The notes beneath the pieces were generated by a model that saw nothing but the letters and a program-made list of their open reading frames with translations, searched no databases and was not told the origin of the DNA. The translations under genes and the position numbers were made by a program. Shown piece by piece: positions 9,439-18,756 of a stretch of 64,000 nucleotides of DNA; position 1 is the first letter of the stretch, and every line of letters starts with the position of its first letter. The stretch is from Bacillus sp. FJAT-49736 (GTDB lineage Bacteria; Bacillota; Bacilli; Bacillales; Bacillaceae_C), in NCBI RefSeq assembly GCF_018343615.1, contig NZ_JAGYPI010000001.1, forward strand, positions 2,052,193-2,116,192, in the 5' to 3' direction.

Positions 9439-10194
9439 CTAATTTTTAAAATAATACATCAAAATACCGGCTGCCACTGCCACATTTAAAGATTCACTCT
9501 TCCCAAAGATCGGGATATAAAGATTTTTATCTGTTAAAGCGAGCACTTCTTTTGACACACCATTTCCTTCATTTCCTAAAATCAGTCCAAAAGAAGAGGC
9601 GGGCTCTACTTCCTTATACGGAATACCATTTTCTAAAGCAGTTCCATAGACTGGAACGTTTGCTTCTTTTAGCTTTATAATCCATTCGTCCAACCTACCG
9701 GATAAAAAGGAAAGATGAAAATGACTCCCCTGTGCAGACCGAAGAACCTTTGGATTATATAGATCAGCAGTACCCATCCCTAAGATTACTGCATCTATTC
9801 CAGCGGCATCTGCAGTCCGAATCATCGTGCCTAAATTTCCTGGATCTTGAACCCCATCGAGCATCAAATATGCTTTTCCTGTTAATTCATTCATTACGGC
9901 TTTTCTAATTTTACAAATTGCAAATATCCCTTGTGTTGTTTCTGTATCAGAAATGCTTCGGCTTATTTCCGTTGTGACTCTGGTGATGGGGAGATTATCG
10001 ACATTCCAGTTAGAGGGAAATTCTACTTCCTCACTTATAATGATTTCCAAAATCTCATCCTTATATTGCAATGCTTCTTCTACTAAATGAAAGCCTTCCA
10101 AAAGGTAAGTATGTGTTTTTTCACGTTCTTTTTTCGTTAATAGTTTTTTCCACTGTTTCACTTGTGGGTTCTTAACAGATTCTATGTATTTCAC
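9439..10194 (-). CDS. ysgA: TrmH/SpoU-family RNA methyltransferase (YsgA-like)
   Basis: A 251-residue SPOUT methyltransferase predicted to 2'-O-methylate rRNA or tRNA. The N-terminal ~95 residues form the SpoU substrate-binding domain. The three SPOUT knot motifs follow: GVQDPGNLGTMIRTADA, LILGNEGNGVS and IPIFGKSESLNVAVAAGI. The GTG at 10194 is chosen because AAGGAG lies 8 bp upstream and the N-terminus (KYIESVKNPQVK) then matches the family; an ATG at 10248 lacks a site. It lies downstream of and co-oriented with the later pheST unit. The exact modified nucleotide cannot be read from the sequence. Confidence 0.85.
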   Translation of the reverse strand: MKYIESVKNPQVKQWKKLLTKKEREKTHTYLLEGFHLVEEALQYKDEILEIIISEEVEFPSNWNVDNLPITRVTTEISRSISDTETTQGIFAICKIRKAVMNELTGKAYLMLDGVQDPGNLGTMIRTADAAGIDAVILGMGTADLYNPKVLRSAQGSHFHLSFLSGRLDEWIIKLKEANVPVYGTALENGIPYKEVEPASSFGLILGNEGNGVSKEVLALTDKNLYIPIFGKSESLNVAVAAGILMYYFKN

Positions 10195-10305
10195 CAAAAT
10201 TTCTCCTTCTTCATACTTGCTTTCCATTATAACGTATTTTTCATACATAGAAAATTTACGGTGTGAAATGATAAAAAGGATAAGAATAAAAAGGAGTGTG
10301 TCTAC

Positions 10306-10515
10306 ATGAATTTAAACCTGCGCAATGCCATTATTCATAATGTTTCCGGCAATACACAGGATCAATTAAAGGATACCATCGTGGATGCGATACAACGCGG
10401 TGAGGAAAAAATGCTTCCAGGCCTAGGAGTATTATTTGAAGTCATTTGGAATAACGCAGATGAAGGCGAGAAAAGTATGATGCTTGAAACATTGGAAAAT
10501 GGATTAAAACATTAA
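10306..10515 (+). CDS. sspI: Small acid-soluble spore protein SspI
   Basis: A 69-residue minor SASP of the SspI family, made in the forespore and packed in the spore core. The whole sequence fits the family, including [14 protein letters not shown] at the start and [13 protein letters not shown] in the middle. AAAAAGGAGTG precedes the ATG. It is monocistronic, divergent from the ysgA-like gene, and ends at a strong terminator. Sigma-G control is expected from the family; I could not pick out a clear sigma-G promoter by eye. Confidence 0.93.
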   Translation: MNLNLRNAIIHNVSGNTQDQLKDTIVDAIQRGEEKMLPGLGVLFEVIWNNADEGEKSMMLETLENGLKH

Positions 10516-10539
10516 TCGATCTTTCACGTATACTGTATT

Positions 10540-10588
10540 TGGTACAAATTCTTGCTTTTTCGTAAATGATAATAAATCCTAATTTAGC
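10540..10588. repeat. Fragment of the MITE-like palindromic family (copy E)
   Basis: A stretch reading TTGCTTTTTCGTAAATGAT, then AATAAATCCTAATTTAG, closely follows the left inner arm of copy D (TTTGCTTTTCGTACATGAT then CCATCCTAATAAAG). No matching right arm follows; the sspI terminator comes next. Confidence 0.5.
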
Positions 10589-10591
10589 GTT

Positions 10592-10617
10592 ACGCATGGA
10601 TAAATATATCCATGCGT
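10592..10617 (+). terminator. Terminator of sspI
   Basis: ACGCATGGATA / TATCCATGCGT, perfect 11-bp arms with a 4-nt loop, followed by TTTATT. Confidence 0.85.
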
Positions 10618-10639
10618 TTTATTAGTATGGCTTGAATAC

Positions 10640-10832
10640 TTTGGTGGACACTGGTTCATTTATTTTTAATAATTATGCCCTTGTGTAGATTTTTGCGGAC
10701 ACTCGTTCCATTAATCCGCAAAAATTTTACAAAAATGAAGCCTTTATAGCTGATTAGCGGATCATGTGTCCTCGAAAATCGCGAAATCACCCTTTTTGTC
10801 ACAGATAACGGATCCAGTATCCTCTCAGGTCC
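10640..10832. repeat. Cluster of degenerate GCGGA...GTGTCC-type intergenic motifs
   Basis: Related short units occur several times: GTGGACACTGGTTC, GCGGACACTCGTTCC, AGCGGATCATGTGTCC and ACGGATCCAGTATCC, some in opposite orientation. A similar pair (TTAGCGGATC, GATTAGCGGGTATCGACTCG) occurs near 48483-48532. No coding potential was seen in this part of the 400-bp sspI-ysdC gap. Confidence 0.4.
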
Positions 10833-10850
10833 CACATCCCAATCTATAAT

Positions 10851-10880
10851 AAAAGCCTAAATCACATGATTTAGGCTTTT
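10851..10880 (-). terminator. Terminator of ysdC
   Basis: Near-perfect palindrome with 14-bp arms beginning AAAAGCCTAAATCA; it ends in TTTT on either strand. It lies 33 bp past the ysdC stop. Confidence 0.85.
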
Positions 10881-10913
10881 ATCCAATATATCACTTAAAA
10901 GTATCTTGCTTTC

Positions 10914-11999
10914 TTATTCAAAAGTAAGCTTATTTACTGTGTCGCGATCCATGCGCTTAATCACTTCTGTAATAAGCTTTACTGCATTTTCGTAGTCATC
11001 ACGATGTAGCATTGCAGCATGTGAATGAATGTAACGAGTTGCAATCGTAATCGCAAGCGACGGTACACCATTTGCAGTTAAATGAATAGAACCTGCATCT
11101 GTTCCTCCGCCAGGGATGGATTCATATTGGTATGGGATATTCAATTCTTCCGCTACACCAACAACAAAATCGCGTAGACCTTTATGTGAAACCATAGAAG
11201 CATCATAAAGAATTATTTGCGGACCTTCACCCATTTTACTCATTGCTTCTTTTTCAGAAAGTCCCGGAGTATCGCCAGCAATACCCACGTCCACGGCAAT
11301 ACCAATATCAGGGTTAATCACATGTGCTGCTGTTTTAGCACCGCGGAGTCCAACTTCCTCCTGAACATTTCCTACACCATACACAATGTTTGGATGCTTT
11401 TCATTTTTCAAGTTCTTCAATACATCAATAGCAATCGCACAACCAATGCGGTTATCCCACGCTTTAGCTAAGAGCATTTTTTCATTGTTCATGACAGTGA
11501 ATTCAAAATATGGAACGACCATATCACCAGGAAGTACGCCCCATTCCATAGCTTCTTCTTTGCTGGATGCACCGATATCAATGAACATATCCTTAATTTC
11601 ATATGGCTTTTTTCGTACTTCCGCAGATAATACGTGCGGAGGCTTGGAACCGATAATACCTGTGATATCCCCTTTTCTTGTTACAATCGTTACACGTTGG
11701 GCCAGCATAACCTGTGACCACCAGCCACCAACTGTTTGAAAACGGATGAAGCCTTTATCATCAATCTTTGTAACCATGAAGCCAACCTCATCTAAATGGC
11801 CAGCCACCATGATTTTTGGACCATTTTCGTCCCCAACCTTTTTGGCGATTAAGCTTCCTAAACCATCAGATGTTACTTCATCTGCATACGGCTCTATGTA
11901 TTTTTTCATTACATCATGAACTTCACGTTCATTTCCTGGAATCCCTTTTGCATCTGTTAGGTCTTTCAGCATCGTTAATGTTTCGTCTAATTTTGCCAA
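10914..11999 (-). CDS. ysdC: M42-family metallo-aminopeptidase (YsdC)
   Basis: A 361-residue cytoplasmic dinuclear aminopeptidase of family M42. Metal and catalytic positions are present: [42 protein letters not shown] and a C-terminal histidine in YIHSHAAM. The start is set at the TTG at 11999: GGAGG lies 8 bp upstream and the product then begins AKLDETL as in YsdC. The upstream ATGs at 12014 and 12005 lie inside or hard against the ribosome site. It is a single gene between sspI and the dUTPase, and probably trims peptides after proteolysis. Confidence 0.9.
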   Translation of the reverse strand: MAKLDETLTMLKDLTDAKGIPGNEREVHDVMKKYIEPYADEVTSDGLGSLIAKKVGDENGPKIMVAGHLDEVGFMVTKIDDKGFIRFQTVGGWWSQVMLAQRVTIVTRKGDITGIIGSKPPHVLSAEVRKKPYEIKDMFIDIGASSKEEAMEWGVLPGDMVVPYFEFTVMNNEKMLLAKAWDNRIGCAIAIDVLKNLKNEKHPNIVYGVGNVQEEVGLRGAKTAAHVINPDIGIAVDVGIAGDTPGLSEKEAMSKMGEGPQIILYDASMVSHKGLRDFVVGVAEELNIPYQYESIPGGGTDAGSIHLTANGVPSLAITIATRYIHSHAAMLHRDDYENAVKLITEVIKRMDRDTVNKLTFE

Positions 12000-12080
12000 T
12001 TTCATGACCTCCATTAAATAATAGTATATGTACCAAATTAATTATAATAGAAAAAACTAAAATGCACAAAAATTCTGCTA

Positions 12081-12572
12081 TTAATATCCTTGTTTTTGCC
12101 TTTTGTAGTTTATTTCATTTTTCGCTATATATGCTTGCTGGACATCTTCTATGGAAAAGCCCAAATTCATACCTAATTGAAAAAAATCCTGAAGAAGCAT
12201 CGTAAAATCTTCTTCTGACTTTGTTCCTTTTAATTTAATAATTCGTTCGTATACTCGCAAAAACAAAGAATTTAAATCTTCCTTATTATTTTGTTTGTGG
12301 AGAAAGATATTTCGATTTTCAAATCCCAATTCAATACCTATGGATAAAATAAAATGCACGCCATCCACAAATTCTTCTAAAATAATATTTTGCTCGGATG
12401 GCCCTTTTTTACTCCAAAACTTAAAGCATCTTGTTTCATTAGCCAATTCTCCGATTTCTACCAGTAAAGCAAGCACTTTTCTATCAAATAAATCCTCGTT
12501 TTCGAGATGATTTTCCATCTCAATATATTGATCCAATTGCTTTTGCATTTGAAACCATTCCATTAATTCCAT
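12081..12572 (-). CDS. Dimeric dUTP diphosphatase (all-alpha NTP-PPase fold)
   Basis: A 163-residue protein of the dimeric dUTPase family (dUTPase_2, related to MazG). It should hydrolyse dUTP to dUMP and so keep uracil out of DNA. The metal-binding helices show LLVEIGELANETRCFKFW and, further on, LEEFVDGVHFILSIGIE, which carry the acidic residues that bind Mg2+. The ATG at 12572 is preceded by GAGGGTG; an upstream ATG at 12599 has no good site. It lies between ysdC and the TVP38-like gene on the same strand. The length is typical. Confidence 0.88.
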   Translation of the reverse strand: MELMEWFQMQKQLDQYIEMENHLENEDLFDRKVLALLVEIGELANETRCFKFWSKKGPSEQNIILEEFVDGVHFILSIGIELGFENRNIFLHKQNNKEDLNSLFLRVYERIIKLKGTKSEEDFTMLLQDFFQLGMNLGFSIEDVQQAYIAKNEINYKRQKQGY

Positions 12573-12634
12573 CGTTTCACCCTCTTCTAATATCATCATA
12601 ATATTTCCTTACCTCTATATTTTATCAAAATAAA

Positions 12635-12652
12635 AAAACCCTTTAAGGGTTT
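12635..12652 (-). terminator. Terminator of the TVP38-like gene
   Basis: AAAACCCTTTAAGGGTTTT palindrome directly at the stop codon, with a run of T residues following on the minus strand. Confidence 0.7.
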
Positions 12653-13224
12653 TATGAAGTTTCCTGAAAAAATTCGCGCCACTTCATGACAATGACTTTT
12701 TCTCTTAATATATAAAACAATATGGAGAGTGCAAGTAAAATCATTACTATCATACCTGGTGTAAAACGGGAAATAAATTGTCCGAATACCGTATAGAAAA
12801 AGACTAGAGGAAGATTTGTAATAACGGAGCCTTTCATATAATCTTTAAAATTTCGAGTTCTTTCCAGCAAACAAACACTTAATAGCTGATAGTGGATAAA
12901 TGGAATAAGGCGTAAGATAGCAATTTGACCAACAGTTAACTTAGCCCGATGACCAAACCATTTTTGCTTTAATTTGATAAGCTTTTCGTAAGTTTTCGGG
13001 ATTTTTTTAAATAATACATAGCTGAGGGCAGATAACAACAATAATCCAATTAAAGAGTAAGCGATTCCGAGTAAGCTTCCAAACAAAATTCCTCCTGCCA
13101 TACAAACAACCGCTACAGGGATAAATAAAAACTGCCTTAAGATATGAAATAAAATAAAGAGGAATGGGGCTAAAACGGCACTGCTTTCAACAAATGAAAA
13201 CAAAATCACTAATTGATCGTTCAC
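12652..13224 (-). CDS. TVP38/TMEM64-family (DedA/VTT) membrane protein
   Basis: A 190-residue membrane protein with about five hydrophobic segments. The VTT/SNARE-associated core shows the re-entrant region FLFIPVAVVCMAGGILFGSLLGI, a segment ending in FKKIPKTYEK, and LRLIPFIHYQLL. Members are thought to move phospholipids or undecaprenyl carriers across the membrane, but the substrate of this one is not readable. It starts with GTG (13224) behind GGGTG. It lies between the dUTPase and the DUF1294/rplT region, where B. subtilis-type genomes carry ytxB-like genes. Confidence 0.82.
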   Translation of the reverse strand: MNDQLVILFSFVESSAVLAPFLFILFHILRQFLFIPVAVVCMAGGILFGSLLGIAYSLIGLLLLSALSYVLFKKIPKTYEKLIKLKQKWFGHRAKLTVGQIAILRLIPFIHYQLLSVCLLERTRNFKDYMKGSVITNLPLVFFYTVFGQFISRFTPGMIVMILLALSILFYILREKVIVMKWREFFQETS

Positions 13225-13406
13225 CTTTTCACCCGCCTTTGATGATTAAAGCATTTTCCTATACATTTTGCTTGTTTTCTCAAATTCTAAATTATTATCA
13301 ACTATTACTAATCCATAATGACGTAAGCAAAACGGTATAAGAATTAAGCTTTTCTAAGATGATGAACCATATTTATAACATATTGAACAGTTTGTATGGT
13401 TATTAC

Positions 13407-13673
13407 TCAAATATGTATTAGAAAATAGAAAATAACTAAATCGGCTATTGCCAAGAACGGAAAACCCCATTTGAAATTCAGATGCTGAGTTTTATGACGA
13501 AAGACACTCATTCCCAATGTCGTACCACATGCACCACCAATAATAGCTATTTTCCAAAGAGTCCTTTCAGGAATTCTCCATTTATGTTTTTTAGCATAGT
13601 TTTTATCTGTCCCCATAATGATGAATCCTATCATATTGATAAAGATAAAATATCCGATTATGATATTGTTAAC
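13407..13673 (-). CDS. ysdA: DUF1294 membrane protein (YsdA-like), start codon disrupted
   Basis: The frame encodes about 88 residues with the DUF1294 pattern: a first membrane segment, then MGTDKNYAKKHKWRIPERTLW, GGACGTTLGM and FRHKTQHLNFKWGFP, and a last membrane segment. The usual gene position, right after rplT, is kept. The good ribosome site (AGAGGAGAGGG) leads into an ATG at 13675-13673, but that ATG is one base out of frame and meets a stop after five codons. The correct frame has no ATG, GTG or TTG there. Either one base has been lost at codon 2, or an unusual start is used. The ATG at 13772 lies in the rplT terminator and is unlikely. Confidence 0.65.
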   Translation of the reverse strand, partial: VNNIIIGYFIFINMIGFIIMGTDKNYAKKHKWRIPERTLWKIAIIGGACGTTLGMSVFRHKTQHLNFKWGFPFLAIADLVIFYFLIHI

Positions 13674-13762
13674 ATTTTCCCTCTCCTCTGATAAAAAAAT
13701 ATCCCAGTCTTCGTATAAATTGCTCCTACCATTGCAATAACGTGTAAGAATAGGCTGTATAT

Positions 13763-13797
13763 AAAAAGCCATTCTCGTATCTTGAGAATGGCTTTTT
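13763..13797 (-). terminator. Terminator of the infC-rpmI-rplT operon
   Basis: AAAAAGCCATTCTC / GAGAATGGCTTTTT with a 7-nt loop, 9 bp past the rplT stop. Confidence 0.9.
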
Positions 13798-13805
13798 CAT
13801 CTAAC

Positions 13806-14165
13806 TTATTTAGAGTATTGTGCTTTTGCTTGGTTTGCAAGTTCTGCAAATGCTTTTTCATCATGAATAGCAAGATCAGAAAGCATTTTACGGTTTACTT
13901 CAATACCAGCAAGCTTAAGACCGTGCATTAAACGGCTGTAAGAAAGACCGTTAATACGAGCAGCTGCGTTGATACGAGTAATCCATAGCTTACGGAAGTC
14001 GCGTTTTTTCTGACGACGGTCACGATAAGCATACATATAAGATTTCATTACTTGTTGATTAGCAACTTTAAATAATGTATGTTTTGAACCGAAATAACCT
14101 TTTGCTAGCTTAAGAACTTTTTTACGACGTCTGCGGGTAACTGTACCGCCTTTTACACGTGGCAT
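13806..14165 (-). CDS. rplT: 50S ribosomal protein L20
   Basis: The 119-residue L20 has the basic N-terminus ([19 protein letters not shown]) that threads into 23S rRNA and the globular C-terminal domain ([23 protein letters not shown]). It is needed for early 50S assembly. In Bacillus, free L20 also binds the infC leader and represses the operon by promoting termination, and the matching leader is seen at 15114-15290. It is the last gene of infC-rpmI-rplT. Confidence 0.98.
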   Translation of the reverse strand: MPRVKGGTVTRRRRKKVLKLAKGYFGSKHTLFKVANQQVMKSYMYAYRDRRQKKRDFRKLWITRINAAARINGLSYSRLMHGLKLAGIEVNRKMLSDLAIHDEKAFAELANQAKAQYSK

Positions 14166-14196
14166 AATATTTCCCTCCTATTTCAATTACGAACGA

Positions 14197-14394
14197 TTAA
14201 ATATTAGAAAGCATTTGACGAATGCGTCTGAAATCGCCTTTAGAAACAACTGTAGATTTACGAAGCTTACGTTTTTGTTTTGTCACTTTATTAGCGAATA
14301 AATGGCTTCTGTAAGCATGAGAACGTTTAAGTTTGCCAGAACCTGTTCTCTTGAAACGCTTTGCTGAGCCGCGGTGAGTTTTCATTTTTGGCAT
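14197..14394 (-). CDS. rpmI: 50S ribosomal protein L35
   Basis: A 65-residue basic protein starting [18 protein letters not shown], which is the L35 signature. It lies 31 bp upstream of rplT and 21 bp downstream of infC in the standard translation operon, with GAGGAAAA just before its ATG. Length and sequence are normal. Confidence 0.98.
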   Translation of the reverse strand: MPKMKTHRGSAKRFKRTGSGKLKRSHAYRSHLFANKVTKQKRKLRKSTVVSKGDFRRIRQMLSNI

Positions 14395-14415
14395 AGGATT
14401 TTCCTCCTCATAACA

Positions 14416-14931
14416 TTACTTTTCAGTTTTTGGTGCTAGAACTAAAAACATACTGCGTCCGTCCATTTTGGGCTTTGATTCCACCGTACTTACCTCTGCA
14501 CAAGCTTCGGCGAAACGATCAAGTACTCGTTGACCAATTTCTTTATGTGTGATGGCACGGCCTTTGAAACGAATGCTTGCTTTTACTTTATCTCCCTTTT
14601 CAAGAAACTTAAGGGCATTACGAAGCTTTGTATTAAAATCATGTTCTTCAATGGTAGGGCTCAAACGAACCTCTTTAATACTGATGACCTTTTGATTTTT
14701 ACGTGCTTCTTTTTCTTTCTTTTGCTGTTCAAAACGATATTTACCGTAATCCATAATACGTGCTACTGGCGGTTTCGCATTTGGCGCAACCAGAACAAGG
14801 TCAAGGTTTACTCTTGAAGCAATTTCAATTGCCTCATTACGAGATTTGACACCTAGCTGTTCACCGTTTTGACCAATGAGACGCACTTCACGTGCACGAA
14901 TGCCATCGTTAACCATCATATCTTTGCTAAT
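14416..14931 (-). CDS. infC: Translation initiation factor IF-3 (ATT start)
   Basis: IF-3 binds the 30S subunit, blocks premature 50S joining and checks start-codon pairing. The 171-residue protein has the N-domain ([19 protein letters not shown]), a lysine-rich linker ([13 protein letters not shown]) and the C-domain ([19 protein letters not shown]). The start is placed at the ATT at 14931-14929, because GGAGGTGGC lies just upstream at the right spacing and the ATGs at 14919 and 14916 have no site of their own. A non-AUG start is the known infC autoregulation device: IF-3 discriminates against its own codon. Confidence 0.95.
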   Translation of the reverse strand: MSKDMMVNDGIRAREVRLIGQNGEQLGVKSRNEAIEIASRVNLDLVLVAPNAKPPVARIMDYGKYRFEQQKKEKEARKNQKVISIKEVRLSPTIEEHDFNTKLRNALKFLEKGDKVKASIRFKGRAITHKEIGQRVLDRFAEACAEVSTVESKPKMDGRSMFLVLAPKTEK

Positions 14932-15113
14932 AGTTAGCCACCTCCAAGGTTTTTACCTAAGCAATCAAATATCTGTTGATTACAATACAGTAACTGTAGC
15001 TCGTCTTTTGCTTCAAAGAAGCTAGGTTAAGCTGGAATAAATGGTTTGGGTTAAAAGAATTGCTCTCCACCTACTGAAGCCTCTTTATTGTCAAGTTTCT
15101 TAGAACAAATAAA

Positions 15114-15283
15114 AAGTGCGGGCTGAGATACCCGCACTTACATTCACGTATGAATAGTTTTGAATGTGATGAATTCGAAACCTGCCAACTGCTCATTAGC
15201 GTCAATCAGGCGAGAAGCGGGTTGCTCCTTCTTTTCCTCAAACTAATATTCAATTTACCTTAGATAATATAACATATTACTTT
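15114..15283 (-). ncRNA. L20-type leader of infC-rpmI-rplT
   Basis: The long 5' leader of infC contains a terminator hairpin (AAGTGCGGG / CCCGCACTT, 15139-15114) followed by TTTTTATTTG on the minus strand, plus upstream segments such as GCTAATGAGCAGTTGGC that could form the L20-binding structure. This is the organisation of the Bacillus L20 leader, in which L20 stabilises the terminator. The remaining ~180 nt to infC holds no gene. Confidence 0.8.
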
Positions 15284-15295
15284 AGTAGATGTCAA
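15266..15295 (-). promoter_or_regulatory. Sigma-A promoter of infC operon
   Basis: TTGACA (15295-15290), 18-bp spacer, TATATT (15271-15266). Confidence 0.75.
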
Positions 15296-15379
15296 ATGGC
15301 TTTCTTTCATTTTCGTTTCATTAAAGCAACATCATCAATATTATCAAAATTAATTAATTGGTGCAATAGTTTTTTCCTA

Positions 15380-17302
15380 TTACCTTTTAACTTCCGCTTT
15401 GATAGCTTCCATAAATTGCGCAAATGGTACGGTTTCTGATTTTTGTTCACCATATTTACGAACATTTACCGCATTTTCGGCCGCTTCATTGTCCCCTACC
15501 ACTAGCATATAAGGGATTTTTTGCATTTGAGCCTCACGTATTTTATAACCCATTTTCTCGTCGCGCAAATCAAGTTCAACTCTTAATCCAGCTGCACGGA
15601 GCTGTTCCTTCACTTGTTTTGCATAATCCAAATGAGCTTCAGGAGATACAGGGATAACGGCTACTTGAACAGGAGCTAGCCAAGTTGGGAACGCCCCTTT
15701 ATATTCCTCAATTAAGTAAGCTACAAAACGTTCCATAGTTGAAACGACACCACGGTGAATAACAACCGGACGATGTGGCTTACCGTCTTCTCCGATATAA
15801 TTTAAATCAAAGCGCTCTGGAAGTAAAAAGTCTAGCTGTACAGTGGATAATGTTTCATCCTTTCCTAGTGCCGTACGAACTTGCACGTCAAGCTTCGGAC
15901 CGTAAAAGGCTGCTTCCCCTTCCGCTTCAAAATAGTCAAGACCTAAATCGTCCATCGCATCCTTCAGCATGCTTTGGGCTTTATTCCACATTTCGTCATC
16001 ATCGAAATATTTTTCTTTATCTTCCGGATCACGATAAGAAAGGCGGAAAGTGTAATCTGTAATATTGAAATCTTTATAGACATCAATAATTAATTCAACC
16101 ACTCGTTTAAATTCATCTCTGATCTGATCAGGGCGAACAAAGATATGAGCATCATTCAAAGTCATACCGCGTACCCTTTGAAGTCCGGATAAAGCACCAG
16201 ACATTTCATATCGGTGCATAGTACCGAGTTCGGCAATTCGAATTGGCAGTTCCCGGTAGCTATGAATACCGTTTTTAAATACCATCATATGATGTGGACA
16301 GTTCATAGGACGAAGAACAAGCTGTTCATTATCCATTTCCATTACCGGGAACATATCATCTTGGTAATGATCCCAGTGACCGCTTGTTTTATATAAATCT
16401 ACACTTCCCATAATTGGTGTATAGACATGATCGTAACCTAAGCTTTCTTCCTTATCTACAATATATCGCTCTACTACACGGCGAATGGTAGCCCCTTTTG
16501 GCATCCATAATGGAAGACCTTGTCCAACTTTTTGGGATGTCATAAATAAATTTAATTCTTTCCCGATTTTGCGGTGATCACGTTCTTTTGCCTCTTCCAG
16601 TAAGCGTAAGTGCTCATCAAGGTCTTCCTTCTTGAAGAATGCTGTGCCGTATACACGCTGCAGCATTTTATTATCACTATTACCACGCCAGTAAGCACCA
16701 GCGATGCTTAATAGCTTAAACTCTTTTATTTTTCCTGTTGATGGAACATGTACACCACGACAAAGATCGATGAAATCGCCTTGTTCATATACTGTGACTT
16801 TTTCCCCTTCCGGAATGGCATCAATTAATTCTTGTTTATATTCATCACCGGCAAATAGTTGCTTTGCTTCCTCACGTGCCACTTCTTTGCGAACGATAGG
16901 TAAATTTTCATTTACAATTTTTTTCATTTCTTTTTCAATCTTTGGCAGATCCTCCGGAGTTATGGATACATCAATATCCATATCATAATAAAATCCGCCT
17001 TCAATAACAGGACCTACACCAAGCTTCACATTATCAAACAAACGTTTAATTGCCTGCGCCATTAGATGTGCTGTACTGTGGCGAAGTATTTCCAGTGCTT
17101 CGGGCTGATCAGGTGTAATGATCGCAATAGTGCCATCCTCATGGATTGGTGTGCGTAAATCTATTAACTTGTCACCCAGCTTACCCGCTAAAGCTTTTTT
17201 CTTTAATCCCGGGCTAATGGATGCCGCAATATCTTCTGTTGTTGATCCGCTGGCAAATTCCTTAACGGCGCCATCTGGAAAAGTAATTTTAATTTCAGAC
17301 AT
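15380..17302 (-). CDS. thrS: Threonyl-tRNA synthetase
   Basis: A 640-residue class II synthetase. Domains in order: TGS (about 1-62), the editing/SAD domain (about 65-225, with [13 protein letters not shown]), the catalytic core (about 240-535, with [13 protein letters not shown] supplying the Zn-ligand Cys) and the anticodon domain (about 540-640, with [15 protein letters not shown]). The ATG at 17302 is preceded by AAGGAGTGG; the upstream in-frame ATG at 17374 lies inside the T-box terminator region. A T-box leader controls it. Confidence 0.97.
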   Translation of the reverse strand: MSEIKITFPDGAVKEFASGSTTEDIAASISPGLKKKALAGKLGDKLIDLRTPIHEDGTIAIITPDQPEALEILRHSTAHLMAQAIKRLFDNVKLGVGPVIEGGFYYDMDIDVSITPEDLPKIEKEMKKIVNENLPIVRKEVAREEAKQLFAGDEYKQELIDAIPEGEKVTVYEQGDFIDLCRGVHVPSTGKIKEFKLLSIAGAYWRGNSDNKMLQRVYGTAFFKKEDLDEHLRLLEEAKERDHRKIGKELNLFMTSQKVGQGLPLWMPKGATIRRVVERYIVDKEESLGYDHVYTPIMGSVDLYKTSGHWDHYQDDMFPVMEMDNEQLVLRPMNCPHHMMVFKNGIHSYRELPIRIAELGTMHRYEMSGALSGLQRVRGMTLNDAHIFVRPDQIRDEFKRVVELIIDVYKDFNITDYTFRLSYRDPEDKEKYFDDDEMWNKAQSMLKDAMDDLGLDYFEAEGEAAFYGPKLDVQVRTALGKDETLSTVQLDFLLPERFDLNYIGEDGKPHRPVVIHRGVVSTMERFVAYLIEEYKGAFPTWLAPVQVAVIPVSPEAHLDYAKQVKEQLRAAGLRVELDLRDEKMGYKIREAQMQKIPYMLVVGDNEAAENAVNVRKYGEQKSETVPFAQFMEAIKAEVKR

Positions 17303-17334
17303 GTTGTCCACTCCTTGTTTTAGTTTTGGAAAAT

Positions 17335-17580
17335 AAAAAACTCGCCCCTGGAAAGGGACGAGTATAATATACACGTGGTTCCACCCTACTTTTCACCTCT
17401 AAAAAATAGAAATGACTTTAGGAATTTGATAACGGAATTTTCCCGTCAGCTACTACTTATCTCAAGCTTTATGTTCGCAGCCAAAGTTTAGAGGTGGTAA
17501 GTATTCATTTCGTGTTGGAAAGCTTTCACCATGTCTTTCCTCTCTGGAAACCGTAAAGAAATACTCTTGTCCTCATCATT
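17335..17580 (-). ncRNA. T-box leader (tRNA-Thr) of thrS
   Basis: The T-box sequence AGGGTGGAACCACG lies at 17387-17374 on the minus strand. The terminator CTCGTCCCT / AGGGGCGAG (17362-17341) is followed by TTTTTTATTTT. An ACC triplet followed by A at 17498-17496 is the likely Thr specifier. A TATACT at 17592-17587 may be the -10 of its promoter; no clear -35 was seen. The 200 bp from here to ytxC look AT-rich and empty. Confidence 0.9.
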
Positions 17581-17786
17581 ACTTTTAGTATAATTCATTT
17601 CGTATGTACGTAATTATAGAAGTTTCTTCGAAGAAAATCAAGAGTATGAAATATTTTTCCTTGTTTATGACTCTTTTCTTAAATTAGGAATGCTTATGTA
17701 GCAGAATGCCTTAAATACAATCCTTATTTGGAGTAAATAACCTTTAAGAAAAGATCCGAAATAAAGTCTTCATTAAAAACTAGGTC

Positions 17787-18644
17787 CTATGTGTTTGCAA
17801 GCTTAGTAAAAAAAGTATTTCTTTCCTGCCAAAATTGTTCTTTATTTGCTAGCATAATTCTTTCTTCGAATATATTTTGAAGAGTACGAATTAAACCATT
17901 ATCAAATGAATCTGCGTACAGATATATTTTCTTAGGTGCAATAGATAATAATGGAGCAATAGTTACGGAATCTATATAGATTGGATGATTAGTTAATAGT
18001 CTCCTATCTAACATATTCGCTATTTCACTCTTTGTCATTTCCTGAAATTGATCGTTATAGAAAATCCCATACTCCTCAAAATAGATTCTGACCACATCCA
18101 GCTTGGAAGGACGTTCCAACAAATAATCTCTCAACATTTGAATGAATACTTGATATTCTTGCTCCATCTTGTATTCATCAATGGCAATTTCCACATATAC
18201 AATAATTTGTTCATAATATTCCTTTAATCGAAATTTAATCAATGAATCAAAAGATACTGTATCATACTGTTCTAATAAAGCGGAGACAGCATGACGAATC
18301 ATTTTCGTTTCATTCATTTCGCTTATGATTGAGGTTAATTCAGGTCGATCACCATTAAACATATCAATAACTATTTCTAAAATATTATTTTGTTCTTCTT
18401 CCTCTTTAAAAAAGAAATATTCTCTTAAAATATCCTTTACCCAATCGTTTCTTTTCTTTTGAATGATAAATTGGCTGAATCCTGTTTCAACCTCCTCTAA
18501 CGATATGGCTGAGAAATCTATAGTCAAAAAATATTGTTTTTGATTCTGAAAAATTGTTTCATGAAACCAAATTTCTTTGTCTCTTTGAATAAAATATTCA
18601 TGCAGCCAGACTGCATCATCCATATATTTAAAAATAAAATCCAA
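17787..18644 (-). CDS. ytxC: Sporulation protein YtxC
   Basis: A 285-residue protein with the YtxC pattern: a long helical, acidic N-terminal part, then KFRLKEYYEQIIVYVEIAIDEYK and the C-terminal DGLIRTLQNIFEERI-like end. Its molecular function is unknown; the family is confined to spore formers. The TTG at 18644 is chosen because AAGGGGGGC lies 5 bp upstream; the ATG at 18674 has no ribosome site. It lies between thrS and dnaI as in B. subtilis. The base composition is more AT-rich than its neighbours. Confidence 0.82.
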   Translation of the reverse strand: MDFIFKYMDDAVWLHEYFIQRDKEIWFHETIFQNQKQYFLTIDFSAISLEEVETGFSQFIIQKKRNDWVKDILREYFFFKEEEEQNNILEIVIDMFNGDRPELTSIISEMNETKMIRHAVSALLEQYDTVSFDSLIKFRLKEYYEQIIVYVEIAIDEYKMEQEYQVFIQMLRDYLLERPSKLDVVRIYFEEYGIFYNDQFQEMTKSEIANMLDRRLLTNHPIYIDSVTIAPLLSIAPKKIYLYADSFDNGLIRTLQNIFEERIMLANKEQFWQERNTFFTKLANT

Positions 18645-18717
18645 TATAAGCCCCCCTTGCAATGGAAATTCCATGTTTTATATATATGGGGGGCTTGGCT
18701 ATTTTAGAAGTTCAGTC

Positions 18718-18756
18718 TAAAAAAAGAAGAACCAAATGCTCGATGCACTTAGGTTC
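18718..18756 (-). terminator. Terminator overlapping the 3' end of dnaI
   Basis: On the minus strand GAACCTAAGTGC pairs with GCATTTGGTTC (one bulge, one wobble), followed by TTCTTTTTTT. The 5' arm includes the dnaI stop region. Confidence 0.75.

Noticed and set aside
13658-13873. 71-codon ORF across the rplT end and ysdA start
   Set aside because: It reads through the rplT gene in another frame and the terminator; its only value is to show the out-of-frame ATG of ysdA.
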